A stretch of DNA of 64,000 nucleotides from Leptothermofonsia sichuanensis E412. Its GTDB lineage: Bacteria > Cyanobacteriota > Cyanobacteriia > Leptolyngbyales > Leptolyngbyaceae. Each line of letters opens with the position of its first letter. Within the stretch, counting starts at the first letter, position 1. A program made the translations under genes and the position numbers. The stretch spans positions 1,364,001 to 1,428,000 of the forward strand of contig NZ_CP072600.1 of the NCBI RefSeq assembly GCF_019891175.1, written 5' to 3'. A model generated the notes under the pieces. The model was given only the letters and a program-made list of their open reading frames with translations, was not told where the DNA came from and made no database searches. Shown piece after piece: positions 51,627-60,399 of this stretch.

Positions 51627-52733
51627 ATGCCCACTACAAACTCGCTCGATCTGGAACAAACTGTCATCTCACTCTTTCAGCAAGAGGGATGGCAGGTGAG
51701 ATTGGCATCGCCCGAAGACAAGAAGGACTATACGTTTGAATTAGAGCGAGGTGAGGAATGTATTGCGGTTCAGCTTCGCAACCACAAGGCAAAGGTGCAT
51801 GTTGGTTACCTGGAAAAATTTATTGATTTTCTAGAGCAACCGGATGGTGCCCGCTTTACCAAAGGATTTTTGATCTCAACCTCCGGCTTTAGCCCCTCTG
51901 TCTTTACCTACATGTTGACCGAGGAAGTGGTAGATATCTCCCTTGGCACCTTCAAGGACAGTCAGATTTTCTGGGAAATGGAACCACCGCCCCCACCCCC
52001 CAGAGAAGAAATTACTTACATCGGCGTATTTACCTGCAAAGGTGGAGTGGGTAAAACCACGATCAGTGCTCATCTGGCAGGAGCCTTTGCCCTCAACGGT
52101 TATGATGTCATTCTGGTTGACCTGGACAGGCAAAGTAACTTGCGCAAGCTCCTGGGAGATGGCGTCTATTTGCCAGGTCCAAAGGGAAGTTTGGGCGCAA
52201 CGATCACTGTCCTTAACCACGATGAGTGGAGCGAAGAAGACTACCCCGACATTAAAGTCGTCGTTTGTGATTGCAGCCCAGAGTATGACGCTAACCCGGA
52301 GGAGTTCATTAAGCGTTTCCACTACTGCATTATCCCAACCATATTAAATCCATTAGGCATTAACAAAAATGCAGATGTGATCAAGCGGACATTTAGAGCC
52401 ATTCGCCAGGTTAATTCGGAAGCAGAATTGTTTGTCCTGATCAATAACTACCATGCTGATGAAGACAAACGAAATGAAGTGCTAAACGACATTTTGAAGC
52501 GTGAGTTCAAAGATCTGGCAAAGCATGACCCCAAATGTCACTACATTGATCCTGAAATGGTTGCCATTCGGTTCAGCAAGCAGTTGCTCTACTGGGGATA
52601 CCATCTAGTCGAAGGCTCGAAACCCCAATTGGCGTTTCGAGAAATTGCTGGGCGATCGTTCCCCAAAGCTGATTTTCTGAAATTACTGGACTACCTGGAA
52701 GACGAAACGACCATTGAAGCTGCCAGGGAATAG
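51627..52733 (+). CDS. Mrr-like restriction-endonuclease-fold / ParA ATPase fusion
   Basis: A 368-aa two-domain protein. Residues 1-115 resemble an Mrr-type PD-(D/E)xK domain: 'DLEQTVISLFQQEGWQVRLA', 'KDYTFELERGEECIAVQLRN' and 'KVHVGYLEKFIDFLEQ', but the catalytic lysine position reads as Arg (AVQLR where VQCK is typical), so cleavage is doubtful. A proline stretch (PPPPPP) at about 120 leads into a ParA/MinD ATPase (about 130-365) with deviant Walker A 'TCKGGVGKTTISAHLAGAFA' and 'VILVDLDRQSNLRKLLG'. Its role may be DNA-associated partitioning or defence; no ParB or replication gene is nearby. Confidence 0.82.
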   Translation: MPTTNSLDLEQTVISLFQQEGWQVRLASPEDKKDYTFELERGEECIAVQLRNHKAKVHVGYLEKFIDFLEQPDGARFTKGFLISTSGFSPSVFTYMLTEEVVDISLGTFKDSQIFWEMEPPPPPPREEITYIGVFTCKGGVGKTTISAHLAGAFALNGYDVILVDLDRQSNLRKLLGDGVYLPGPKGSLGATITVLNHDEWSEEDYPDIKVVVCDCSPEYDANPEEFIKRFHYCIIPTILNPLGINKNADVIKRTFRAIRQVNSEAELFVLINNYHADEDKRNEVLNDILKREFKDLAKHDPKCHYIDPEMVAIRFSKQLLYWGYHLVEGSKPQLAFREIAGRSFPKADFLKLLDYLEDETTIEAARE

Positions 52734-52964
52734 GTTGGTAGGGTAACAGTCATGAGATTCAGCCTTAAAGTTAAACCTCAAAAAAGGAGGGGAGGCAACG
52801 ATGCCTCCCCTCTGGTGATTCTGATGACTGGACTGGTCTTTGAGTCGTTTCCGTAGTGCCTGGAACTGTTTGCGTTTCTGGCGCTGACGGGCAGAGCCGC
52901 CTTTGCCCTTATCATTTCGTCCTTCCCGGCGGGGAGATTCCCACCGTTTTAGTCGTTGTGTCAT
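52683..52964 (-). CDS. Possible small basic protein
   Basis: An open frame of 93 codons starting 'MTQRLKRWESPRREGRNDKG' with a very basic first half ('SARQRQKRKQFQALRKRL'). The start region looks coding, but a strong hairpin with a T tract lies inside the frame (52781-52815), and the remaining codons antisense the 3' end of the ParA fusion. Either the real product is short or the frame is fortuitous. Confidence 0.3.
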   Translation of the reverse strand: MTQRLKRWESPRREGRNDKGKGGSARQRQKRKQFQALRKRLKDQSSHQNHQRGGIVASPPFLRFNFKAESHDCYPTNLFPGSFNGRFVFQVVQ

Positions 52965-53274
52965 TGGAGTTGCCTTTGGAATGAGGGGTGAGGGGTAAGG
53001 GGGACAGTTGTAGTTGTTAGTTTCTGGTTGTTAGAGAGGGACTAGGAGCCGTGAGACGGATATCAGGAGTTAGAGATTAGAAGACAGGTTTCTTCTTGCC
53101 GCGCATCTCGAAGGCTCAGGCTCCTGCTTCTATTCTAGAAAGGATTTCAGAATAAAAGTTCCTCAACATTCAGTAATTACCGAATGGTCTCAGTATTTTC
53201 CGGAGAACGGTTTGCTAAAGTGGGTGCCATCCCCTTTAAAATGAGCCGATGACCCGATGGATTGGCGATCGCCT
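52734..53274. other. Intergenic region between the ParA fusion and ictB
   Basis: Apart from the hairpin at 52781-52815 and the doubtful basic minus-strand frame, nothing is recognised. It must contain the ictB promoter. Confidence 0.4.
52781..52815 (-). terminator. Intrinsic terminator for a minus-strand transcript
   Basis: On the minus strand: AGGGGAGGCA, loop of four, TGCCTCCCCT, then CCTTTTTTG. A 10-bp GC-rich stem followed by a U run is a typical intrinsic terminator. It implies a minus-strand transcript starting between about 52820 and 53270, either the small basic protein or a small RNA. Confidence 0.6.
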
Positions 53275-54744
53275 ATGAATTCTTTCTGGCAACAGTTAAC
53301 TCTGTCTACCGTACCGCTCCAACAGTGGTGGAGTACCAGCTATCTGCATCGGCTGGTAGGGCTGTTGCGAAACTGGCGCCAGGGTAGCCGTCTGATGCAA
53401 TATGCCGACTGGATTGGGGGAATCCTGGCCTGTCTGGTGTTTGGGCTGGCACCCTTTATTTCCAGTACCTTGATTGGGGTATTGCTGGTTGCCTGTGGGG
53501 CCTATTGGGTGCTGTTGACGGTTTCTGATGATGAGGCTGGTGGGAAACAGCCTGAAACCAGGGATGCAGTTTCTTTTTCAGGTGGGAGTCGCCGCCTCTC
53601 AGCCAATACTCCAATTCATTTGCTGGTGCTGCTGTACTGGGGGATCGCTACCGTTGCAACGGCCCTGTCTCCAGTTAAAAGTGCGGCATTAGTGGGCTGG
53701 TCGAAGCTGACCCTGTATCTGTTGCTATTTGCGCTGATGGCACGGGTGTTGCGATCGCCTCAGATTCGGTCCTGGGTGATTGGGGTGTATTTGCACGCAG
53801 CACTGGCCGTCAGCAGCTACGGCATCTATCAGAAAATTTACGGAGTGAAGCAACTGGCCACCTGGGTTGATCCCACTTCTCCGACGGCAAATAAGGAACG
53901 GGTCTATAGCTATCTTGGGAATCCCAATTTGCTGGGGGGGTATCTATTGCCGGCGATCGCCCTCAGTATTATGGCGTTCTTTGCCTGGCAGCACTGGGGT
54001 CCTAAACTGCTGGCATTGTTGATGACTGGGATGAACCTGGCGTGTTTGTATTTCACAGATAGCCGGGGGGCATGGATTGGGTTCGTCTGCCTGGGAGCGG
54101 TGCTGTTATTTCTGCTGATTTACTGGTGGAGTATTTACCTGCCCAAATTCTGGCGGATCTGGGCATTGCCCCTCGTTTTAGGGGGGTTTATGGGGGCAAT
54201 CTTGCTGGCGATGGTCGTCCTGGAGCCACTCCGCGATCGCGTCAGTAGTATGTTTGTTGGGCGCGGTGACAGCAGCAATAACTTCCGGATTAATGTCTGG
54301 ATGGCGGTGATTGACATGATTAAAGACCGCCCTGTGTTGGGGATTGGTCCCGGCAACGTTGCCTTTAATCGGATTTACCCGCTTTATCAGCGTCCCCGGT
54401 TCTCAGCCCTGAGCGCCTACTCGGTCATTCTGGAAGTGGCAGTTGAAACCGGAATCGTTGGGTTGGTTTGCTTCCTGTGGTTGTTGCTGGTTATAGGGAC
54501 CCAGGGCTGGACACAGCTAAATCGGCTACGGGAGGTCTCAAGCCGTCAGGGGTTCTGGCTAATGGGGGCAATGGCGACCCTGGCTGGAATGCTCGGTCAC
54601 GGTCTATTTGACACGGTTCTCTACAGACCAGAGATTAATACCCTATGGTGGTTGATGATTGCGCTGATTGCCAGCCATTATGTTCAGCCCCCGCTGGATT
54701 CAATCCCAACTCCTGAGTCCGCCCTTCAAGAAGAAGGCTCCTGA
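53275..54744 (+). CDS. ictB: IctB family protein (O-antigen-ligase superfamily)
   Basis: A 489-aa membrane protein with about ten helices, the IctB family first linked to bicarbonate accumulation in Synechococcus. Its later part 'GNPNLLGGYLLPAIALSIMA', 'LYFTDSRGAWIGFVCLG' and 'DRPVLGIGPGNVAFNRIYPL' is the Wzy_C/O-antigen-ligase signature, so transport activity is not certain. The start at 53275 (MNSFWQQLTLSTVPLQQW) is the usual one. The convergent protease gene overlaps its last 19 bases. Confidence 0.9.
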   Translation: MNSFWQQLTLSTVPLQQWWSTSYLHRLVGLLRNWRQGSRLMQYADWIGGILACLVFGLAPFISSTLIGVLLVACGAYWVLLTVSDDEAGGKQPETRDAVSFSGGSRRLSANTPIHLLVLLYWGIATVATALSPVKSAALVGWSKLTLYLLLFALMARVLRSPQIRSWVIGVYLHAALAVSSYGIYQKIYGVKQLATWVDPTSPTANKERVYSYLGNPNLLGGYLLPAIALSIMAFFAWQHWGPKLLALLMTGMNLACLYFTDSRGAWIGFVCLGAVLLFLLIYWWSIYLPKFWRIWALPLVLGGFMGAILLAMVVLEPLRDRVSSMFVGRGDSSNNFRINVWMAVIDMIKDRPVLGIGPGNVAFNRIYPLYQRPRFSALSAYSVILEVAVETGIVGLVCFLWLLLVIGTQGWTQLNRLREVSSRQGFWLMGAMATLAGMLGHGLFDTVLYRPEINTLWWLMIALIASHYVQPPLDSIPTPESALQEEGS

Positions 54745-55946
54745 AGGGAAGCTTCTGCGGCAGATTGAGCCAGTGCCCCCAGTTGAAATCCTGGGGGATA
54801 GGTGCCCTCTTCCTTAATTTGCTTAATCGCCGCTTCAGGGATCGGGATATTCATGCGGTGGGCGATCGCCCTCACCACATCTCCCCGATCAATAATGCCA
54901 GCAACTGCCCCTGCCGGGGACAGAACCGTAATTTGAGGAATTTGTTTGGTTTCCATCATCTGAATCACATCCACCAGGCGGCTGCTCTCCTCTACCGATG
55001 GAATTTCATTTAATGGTTGAATAATTCGATAGAGGGTTTGGGTCTCCCACTCACTCCGCTCAATATCATTCAACGCTTTAACCATCACCATGCCCCGATA
55101 GCGCCCATCCGAGGCGGCAAAGTATACCGAGGGACCCACCGGATTGAGTAAATAGTCATCGGCAAACTGGCGCAGACTGATCTCGGCATCCACAACCCGA
55201 AACTCACGGGTCATGGCATCCCCTGCCCGGATTTTCAACAGGGTTTCCTGCAAATCGGTAACGCGATCATAGCTGTTGGCATTTTGAACCCCAAACCATC
55301 CCAGGAAGGCGATCCAAAGCCCCAGTCCCGACTGCATAACAAACAGTGACCACAGCCCCAGGATGATTGCCGACCAGCCCAGCAGCTTACCTGAAGTGGC
55401 GGCCCAGTGTACCCCCTTAAACCGACTGCCCGTTACTTTCCAGACCAGTGCCTTCAACACCTGCCCTCCATCCAGGGGCAGTCCAGGAATCAGGTTAAAC
55501 AGGGCCAGGATCAGATTAATTCTTGCCAGCGTCCAGATCAGTTCTTTCAGCGAGATGAAGGTCACTGGAGCAAGGACGGATAGACCCAATAGCAACAGAA
55601 AGAGTGAGAGACTGACCAGAGGACCGGCGATCGCCACCTGAAATGCCTTTCCCGGTGTTTTCGATTCCTGATCAATAGAAGCAATGCCACCAAACAAAAA
55701 CAGGGTAATCGCATTTACCTTGATGCCCTGGGATCTGGCAACCAGACTGTGCCCCAGTTCGTGCAACAGAACAGAGCCAAATAGCAATAGCGCCATCACA
55801 ATTCCAATGGCATAGGCTGCTATCCCCAGGCTGCTTTGCAGCGGCAACCCCATCTGGAATGCCACCAATCCCAGCACGATAAGCCAGGAAGGATCGATGT
55901 AGAGGGGAATTCCGAAAATTGAACCAACCCGCCAACCTGACTGCAT
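54726..55946 (-). CDS. Site-2 protease family metallopeptidase with CBS domains (paralogue)
   Basis: A 406-aa M50 protease, clearly homologous to the one at 33359-34483: both start 'G..R.G..FGIP.YI.PSW', with HExxH as 'LLHELGHSLVARSQG' and 'LIPGLPLDGGQVLKALVWKV'. The cytosolic part (about 245-385) resembles a CBS pair, ending 'ITVLSPAGAVAGIIDRGDVV'. AGAGGAAAC precedes the ATG at 55946. It overlaps ictB tail to tail. Confidence 0.92.
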   Translation of the reverse strand: MQSGWRVGSIFGIPLYIDPSWLIVLGLVAFQMGLPLQSSLGIAAYAIGIVMALLLFGSVLLHELGHSLVARSQGIKVNAITLFLFGGIASIDQESKTPGKAFQVAIAGPLVSLSLFLLLLGLSVLAPVTFISLKELIWTLARINLILALFNLIPGLPLDGGQVLKALVWKVTGSRFKGVHWAATSGKLLGWSAIILGLWSLFVMQSGLGLWIAFLGWFGVQNANSYDRVTDLQETLLKIRAGDAMTREFRVVDAEISLRQFADDYLLNPVGPSVYFAASDGRYRGMVMVKALNDIERSEWETQTLYRIIQPLNEIPSVEESSRLVDVIQMMETKQIPQITVLSPAGAVAGIIDRGDVVRAIAHRMNIPIPEAAIKQIKEEGTYPPGFQLGALAQSAAEASLQEPSS

Positions 55947-56123
55947 GATGTTTCCTCTGCTCTATCTATAAGCATACAGAAGTCAGACACCAGGCGTCAG
56001 GAGCCAAAGGTTAGAGGTTGGCTGCAAGGGACTGAGTAACTGGAGCCTGAGTGTTCAACCCCACCCAAAGGGTAGCGAACCTGGCTAAAATTGCCCTACA
56101 TCCACAAGTGAACCCCCTGGTTG

Positions 56124-56978
56124 ATGAGTCGTACCTATAGAGCTACCGGAATTAACCTCAAAAGTATGCCCATGGGCGAGACTGATCGCCTGCTGACGGT
56201 GCTGACCCGTGAGTTTGGGTTGGTGCGGATCATGGCAATGGGATCTCGAAAACACAACTCCAGTCTGGCTGGGCGCAGCAGCCTGTTTGTGGTCAATGAT
56301 TTATTGATTGCCAGGGGGCGATCGCTGGATAAACTGACCCAGGCAGAAACGTTGGAATCCTACCCAGGATTGAGCCAGGATTTGCGAAAGTTAACAGCCA
56401 GTCAATACCTGGCAGAACTTTGCCTTTATCAAGCATTGAGTGACCAACCCCAGGAAGAACTGTTTTGCTTACTGAATGAACATCTCAAACGGCTGGAGCA
56501 ATCAGACAGTGCCCACATCTTGCCTCACCTGACCCATGCGGTTTTTCAACTGCTGATTCTGGCGGGTATTGCGCCTCAAGTGCATGTCTGCTGTATCAGT
56601 CGTCAACCCCTGACCCCTGATATCCACGATCCGGACTGGAGAATCGGCTTTAGTATTCCATCCGGCGGGACGGTTACCCTGGCAGCCCTGGAAAGGCTGA
56701 AAGCAGAAAAACAGTCCAGGCCTGGTCCAAAAGTTCAACAGCCATCCCCCCTGCTTCACACTCAAATGACGGCCCCAGAACTTGACCTGCTCCAACGGCT
56801 TGCCCAGGCAGAGTTGCCCAATCTGACCGCTCTGGAGTTCGCTGATACCACCCATGGATGGCGCTCAATCGAGCGTGTCTTGCGCTACTATGCCCAGTAT
56901 CATTTGGATTGTCCCATCCGCTCCGCTACTCTGGTAGATGTCTGCTTCGCTTCCCCTGAATACCCTCAGCCTTCGTGA
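56124..56978 (+). CDS. recO: DNA repair protein RecO
   Basis: Loads RecA onto SSB-coated DNA together with RecR (RecFOR pathway). It has 284 aa from the ATG at 56124 (a TTG lies directly before). The N-terminal OB fold 'YRATGINLKSMPMGETDRLL' to 'LVRIMAMGSRKHNSSLAGRS' and the helical C-terminal domain fit the family. The zinc-binding cysteine set is not obvious (one CC pair in HVCCISRQP). The MFS transporter gene starts four bases after its stop. Confidence 0.93.
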   Translation: MSRTYRATGINLKSMPMGETDRLLTVLTREFGLVRIMAMGSRKHNSSLAGRSSLFVVNDLLIARGRSLDKLTQAETLESYPGLSQDLRKLTASQYLAELCLYQALSDQPQEELFCLLNEHLKRLEQSDSAHILPHLTHAVFQLLILAGIAPQVHVCCISRQPLTPDIHDPDWRIGFSIPSGGTVTLAALERLKAEKQSRPGPKVQQPSPLLHTQMTAPELDLLQRLAQAELPNLTALEFADTTHGWRSIERVLRYYAQYHLDCPIRSATLVDVCFASPEYPQPS

Positions 56979-56981
56979 GCC

Positions 56982-58700
56982 ATGTTGCAACTGTCCAACC
57001 TGGATTTAGAAGCATCCATGATGCGATCGCTAAATCACCCACACCTGGGTGACAATGGTAAAGGGTTGGGTAAAAAACCCCCTGCTTCAGAGGTTTGCCA
57101 TCCCTCGCAGCCCTTATCCAACTCATCAATTGATTGGTTGCCCGGCCAACGTTCAGATGAGCCAGTCATGGCAGGGGATACGCTTGATGGGGAGAATCCT
57201 ATACCCATGTTTCGCCCGGACGAAGATTTTCTTGAAACCGATAGTACCTCCCCACAGCCATCTGTAGCGGAGTCACTGCGACACGCCACTAACGGTATTG
57301 CATCCGCTTCAATGTCACAACTCAGCCCAGGGATGGAATCCATTTCGTCTGAGGGAGATGAATTAGAACAGGGTTTTCTGCCGGTATTAAAGAATCGTAA
57401 TTTTTTGATCCTCTGGAGCGGTCAGGTTTTTTCTCAACTGGCAGACAAAGTTTATCTGGTGCTGATGATTGCCCTAATTGCCAGTCGGTTTCAGAGCGGG
57501 GACCAATCCATCAGCGGTTGGGTTTCGTCAATCATGATTGCCTTCACAATCCCTGCAGTGTTGTTTGGTTCTCTCGCCGGAGCCTTTGTGGATCGGTGGT
57601 CAAAAAAAACCGTGCTGGTGCTCACCAATTTGCTGCGCGGCGGGCTGGTCTTTACCCTGCTGCCCCTGCTCTGGCTATCAAAGGGATGGGCACCCCTGGC
57701 AGGCCTGCCGGTCGGCTTCTGCATTCTGCTGGTCATTACGTTTCTGGTATCTACCCTAACCCAGTTTTTTGCTCCAGCAGAGCAATCTGCTATTCCACTC
57801 ATCGTAGAACGTCGCCATCTGCTATCTGCAAATTCCCTCTACACCACGACCATGATGGCTTCAGTCATTATTGGTTTTGCTGTGGGTGAGCCGCTCCTGG
57901 CTCTGGCAGATAACCTGATGACGCACTTTGGTTGGACCGCCATTGGGCTGGGAAAGGAACTGGTGGTTGGCAGTGGGTACGCGATCGCTGGACTGCTCCT
58001 GCTCCTGCTCCGGACCTCCGAAAAGCCCTGGAATATTTCCCTGCTGTATAGTGATAACGGTCCTAAAGAGACGGGAACCTCGCCTGAGCCTCCCCACGTT
58101 TTTCAAGATATTCGCGATGGCATCCTTTATCTAAAACAGCAACAGCGAGTTCGCGGGGCCATGCTGCAACTGGTCATCCTGTTCTCAGTTTTTGCCGCCC
58201 TGGCTGTACTCTCGGTTCGTCTGGCAGAAATTATGCCGGCAATTAAGGCGTCTCAGTTTGGCTTTTTGCTGGCAGCAGGCGGTGTAGGGATGGCGATCGG
58301 GGCTACTTTTATTGGCCAGTTTGGACAACGGTTTCCCCATTACCAGCTCAGTATCGCTGGTTCTGCCGGGATGGCTGTTGCTTTGCTGGGGTTGTCTATG
58401 TTCTCAACCCGGCTCATCCCAACCCTGGCTCTAATTACATTGTTGGGAGGCTTTGCAGCCGTAGTAGGCGTTCCCATGCAAACCACCATTCAAGAAGAAA
58501 CCCCTGAAGAAATGCGGGGCAAAGTTTTTGGACTACAAAATAATGCCATCAATATTGCCTTGAGTCTGCCTCTGGCACTGGCAGGTCTGGCGGAAGCCTT
58601 CTTAGGATTACGAGCCGTTTTCATTGGTCTTGCCGTGCTTGTAGTCACAAGCGGGGTATTTACCTGGTATATTTCGCGTACAGGATCAACTCAACACTAG
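56982..58700 (+). CDS. MFS transporter with a long N-terminal extension
   Basis: A 572-aa permease. The first ~130 residues are hydrophilic and low in structure ('DGENPIPMFRPDEDFLETD' and similar); the transport domain begins at 'FLPVLKNRNFLILWSGQVFS' and has about twelve helices with 'AFVDRWSKKTVLVLTNLLRG' between helices 2 and 3, typical of MFS_3/EntS-like exporters. Substrate unknown. It starts four bases after recO. Confidence 0.88.
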   Translation: MLQLSNLDLEASMMRSLNHPHLGDNGKGLGKKPPASEVCHPSQPLSNSSIDWLPGQRSDEPVMAGDTLDGENPIPMFRPDEDFLETDSTSPQPSVAESLRHATNGIASASMSQLSPGMESISSEGDELEQGFLPVLKNRNFLILWSGQVFSQLADKVYLVLMIALIASRFQSGDQSISGWVSSIMIAFTIPAVLFGSLAGAFVDRWSKKTVLVLTNLLRGGLVFTLLPLLWLSKGWAPLAGLPVGFCILLVITFLVSTLTQFFAPAEQSAIPLIVERRHLLSANSLYTTTMMASVIIGFAVGEPLLALADNLMTHFGWTAIGLGKELVVGSGYAIAGLLLLLLRTSEKPWNISLLYSDNGPKETGTSPEPPHVFQDIRDGILYLKQQQRVRGAMLQLVILFSVFAALAVLSVRLAEIMPAIKASQFGFLLAAGGVGMAIGATFIGQFGQRFPHYQLSIAGSAGMAVALLGLSMFSTRLIPTLALITLLGGFAAVVGVPMQTTIQEETPEEMRGKVFGLQNNAINIALSLPLALAGLAEAFLGLRAVFIGLAVLVVTSGVFTWYISRTGSTQH

Positions 58701-58829
58701 CTCCGAGGGCAAGAATCTTCGGTTGCCATCTCCGGTTGCCAGGATTCACCGATCCAGGGACCTGCCCTGCTGCCCAGGGGGTTGTCCAGATCCTGCGCCT
58801 GAATTAACCCACCACCGCACCAAACCCGA

Positions 58830-59978
58830 ATGCATATTGCCTGGCTTGGAAAAAAAACACCCTTTTGTGGCAATGTTACCTACGGTCGAGAGGTGACCAA
58901 CGCGCTACTTGACCGTAGCTACCAGGTTAGTTTCTTCCACTTTACCCAGGACGAGCCACCCCCTGATAACTGGCCCGACTGCCAGGAAATTCCCATTCCG
59001 TTTCTCTACAAATCCCAGGTCTATACCATTCCCACCCTCCGATCCAGCAAAATTTTGCGGCAATCCCTGGAAGAATTGAAACCAGACGTGGTTCATGCCT
59101 CGTTGACCCTATCTCCGCTGGACTTCCTGTTGCCTGAAATCTGTGCTGATTTAAAGGTTCCCCTGGTTGCGACCTTTCACCCGGCATTTGATCGCAAATT
59201 GCGCAATCTAACCTCCGGCACCCAACATCTGACCTACCAGCTCTATGCTCCATTTCTGGCAAGGTATGACCGGGTCATTGTTTTTTCCCACATTCAACGA
59301 GAACTGCTGATTCGGTTGGGGGTTCCTCCAGTCAAAATTGCCGTGATTCCGAATGGAGTTGATGTCAAAAAATACTCCCCCGGATTTTCTCGCCTGAAAA
59401 CACAACTGGATGCAGATCGTCTGTTTGTTTACCAGGGACGGATTGCGCCCGAAAAGAATGTGGAGTCCCTGCTGAAAGCCTGGAAGCAGGCACGCATGGG
59501 TCCGCGCACCAAGCTTCTGATTGTAGGCAATCATGGACCGCTGGCCGCATCCCTGCTCCCTTTCTATGGTCCTGAACATGGAATTGTCTGGATGGGATTT
59601 ATTGCTGATGAAAATCAGCGGATTGAAATCCTTCGCGGGTGTGATGTCTTCGTTTTGCCCTCTTTAGTAGAAGGGCTTTCCCTTTCACTTTTAGAGGCAA
59701 TGGCCTGTGGACTTGCCTGCGTCGCAACCGATGCCGGGGCGGATGGGGAAGTGTTGGAGAAGGAAGCCGGGGTGATTCTCAAAACTCAGGGAGTCGCCAC
59801 CCAACTCAGAACCCTGCTGCCCCAACTACGTGATCACACCGGGTGGACAACTCTCCTCGGACAAAATGCCCGTCGCCGGGTGAAAGAACGCTATACCCTG
59901 AGTAATAACATCACCCAGCTAGAAACCCTTTACAGGGAAGTGCTGCAAAGGCAACCTGCCCAGGTGACCCACGTTTAA
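58830..59978 (+). CDS. Glycosyltransferase family 4 (GT-B)
   Basis: A 382-aa GT-B enzyme: N-terminal acceptor domain 'MHIAWLGKKTPFCGNVTYGR', linker 'IAVIPNGVDVKKYSPGFSRL', donor domain 'LFVYQGRIAPEKNVESLLKA' and the EX7E-type nucleotide-sugar site 'PSLVEGLSLSLLEAMACGLA'. The family makes glycolipids or surface polysaccharides in cyanobacteria; the acceptor cannot be assigned. Confidence 0.9.
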   Translation: MHIAWLGKKTPFCGNVTYGREVTNALLDRSYQVSFFHFTQDEPPPDNWPDCQEIPIPFLYKSQVYTIPTLRSSKILRQSLEELKPDVVHASLTLSPLDFLLPEICADLKVPLVATFHPAFDRKLRNLTSGTQHLTYQLYAPFLARYDRVIVFSHIQRELLIRLGVPPVKIAVIPNGVDVKKYSPGFSRLKTQLDADRLFVYQGRIAPEKNVESLLKAWKQARMGPRTKLLIVGNHGPLAASLLPFYGPEHGIVWMGFIADENQRIEILRGCDVFVLPSLVEGLSLSLLEAMACGLACVATDAGADGEVLEKEAGVILKTQGVATQLRTLLPQLRDHTGWTTLLGQNARRRVKERYTLSNNITQLETLYREVLQRQPAQVTHV

Positions 59979-60399
59979 TCTTATTCGTTTCCAGGTTAGA
60001 GCATCGGTTCAGAATCCCAAGCAATCGGATTTTTGGTGAGAAATTCAATCAAACTTGGGTATCCGGTAGAAGAAATCCGATTTCTATACCGCCGTTCTAG
60101 AAGCCTGGAACAGACCTTCCCTGGAAGCCTGGAGCAAGGGTTGATTAGAACTTTCTCAGCAGAAGTGCCAGAAGAATCTGAACTTAGATCTTGCACCATT
60201 CTCAACAAGCCTTGAGAAACCGGGTTTCTGAATGAAGAGTCAAGGCTTTTAGGTTAAGTGAATGGCAAGAAACCCGGTTTCTGACACTGCTGCAAGATTT
60301 GAGTGAACTTAAAAAGCTTGAATACAATGGTGATTGCGGCTTGGAACCGGGCATGTCTGGCTAGTGTCGCAGTAAACGTAGTTCTCTGGCGTTAAAAGC
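59979..60399. other. Intergenic region rich in GAAACCCGGTTTCT palindromes
   Basis: Contains AAGAAATCCGATTTCT (about 60070), GAGAAACCGGGTTTCTGAA (about 60214) and AAGAAACCCGGTTTCTGA (about 60268), the same family as at 4791-4855. No gene is supported; a 60-codon frame here is repeat-derived. Confidence 0.6.
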
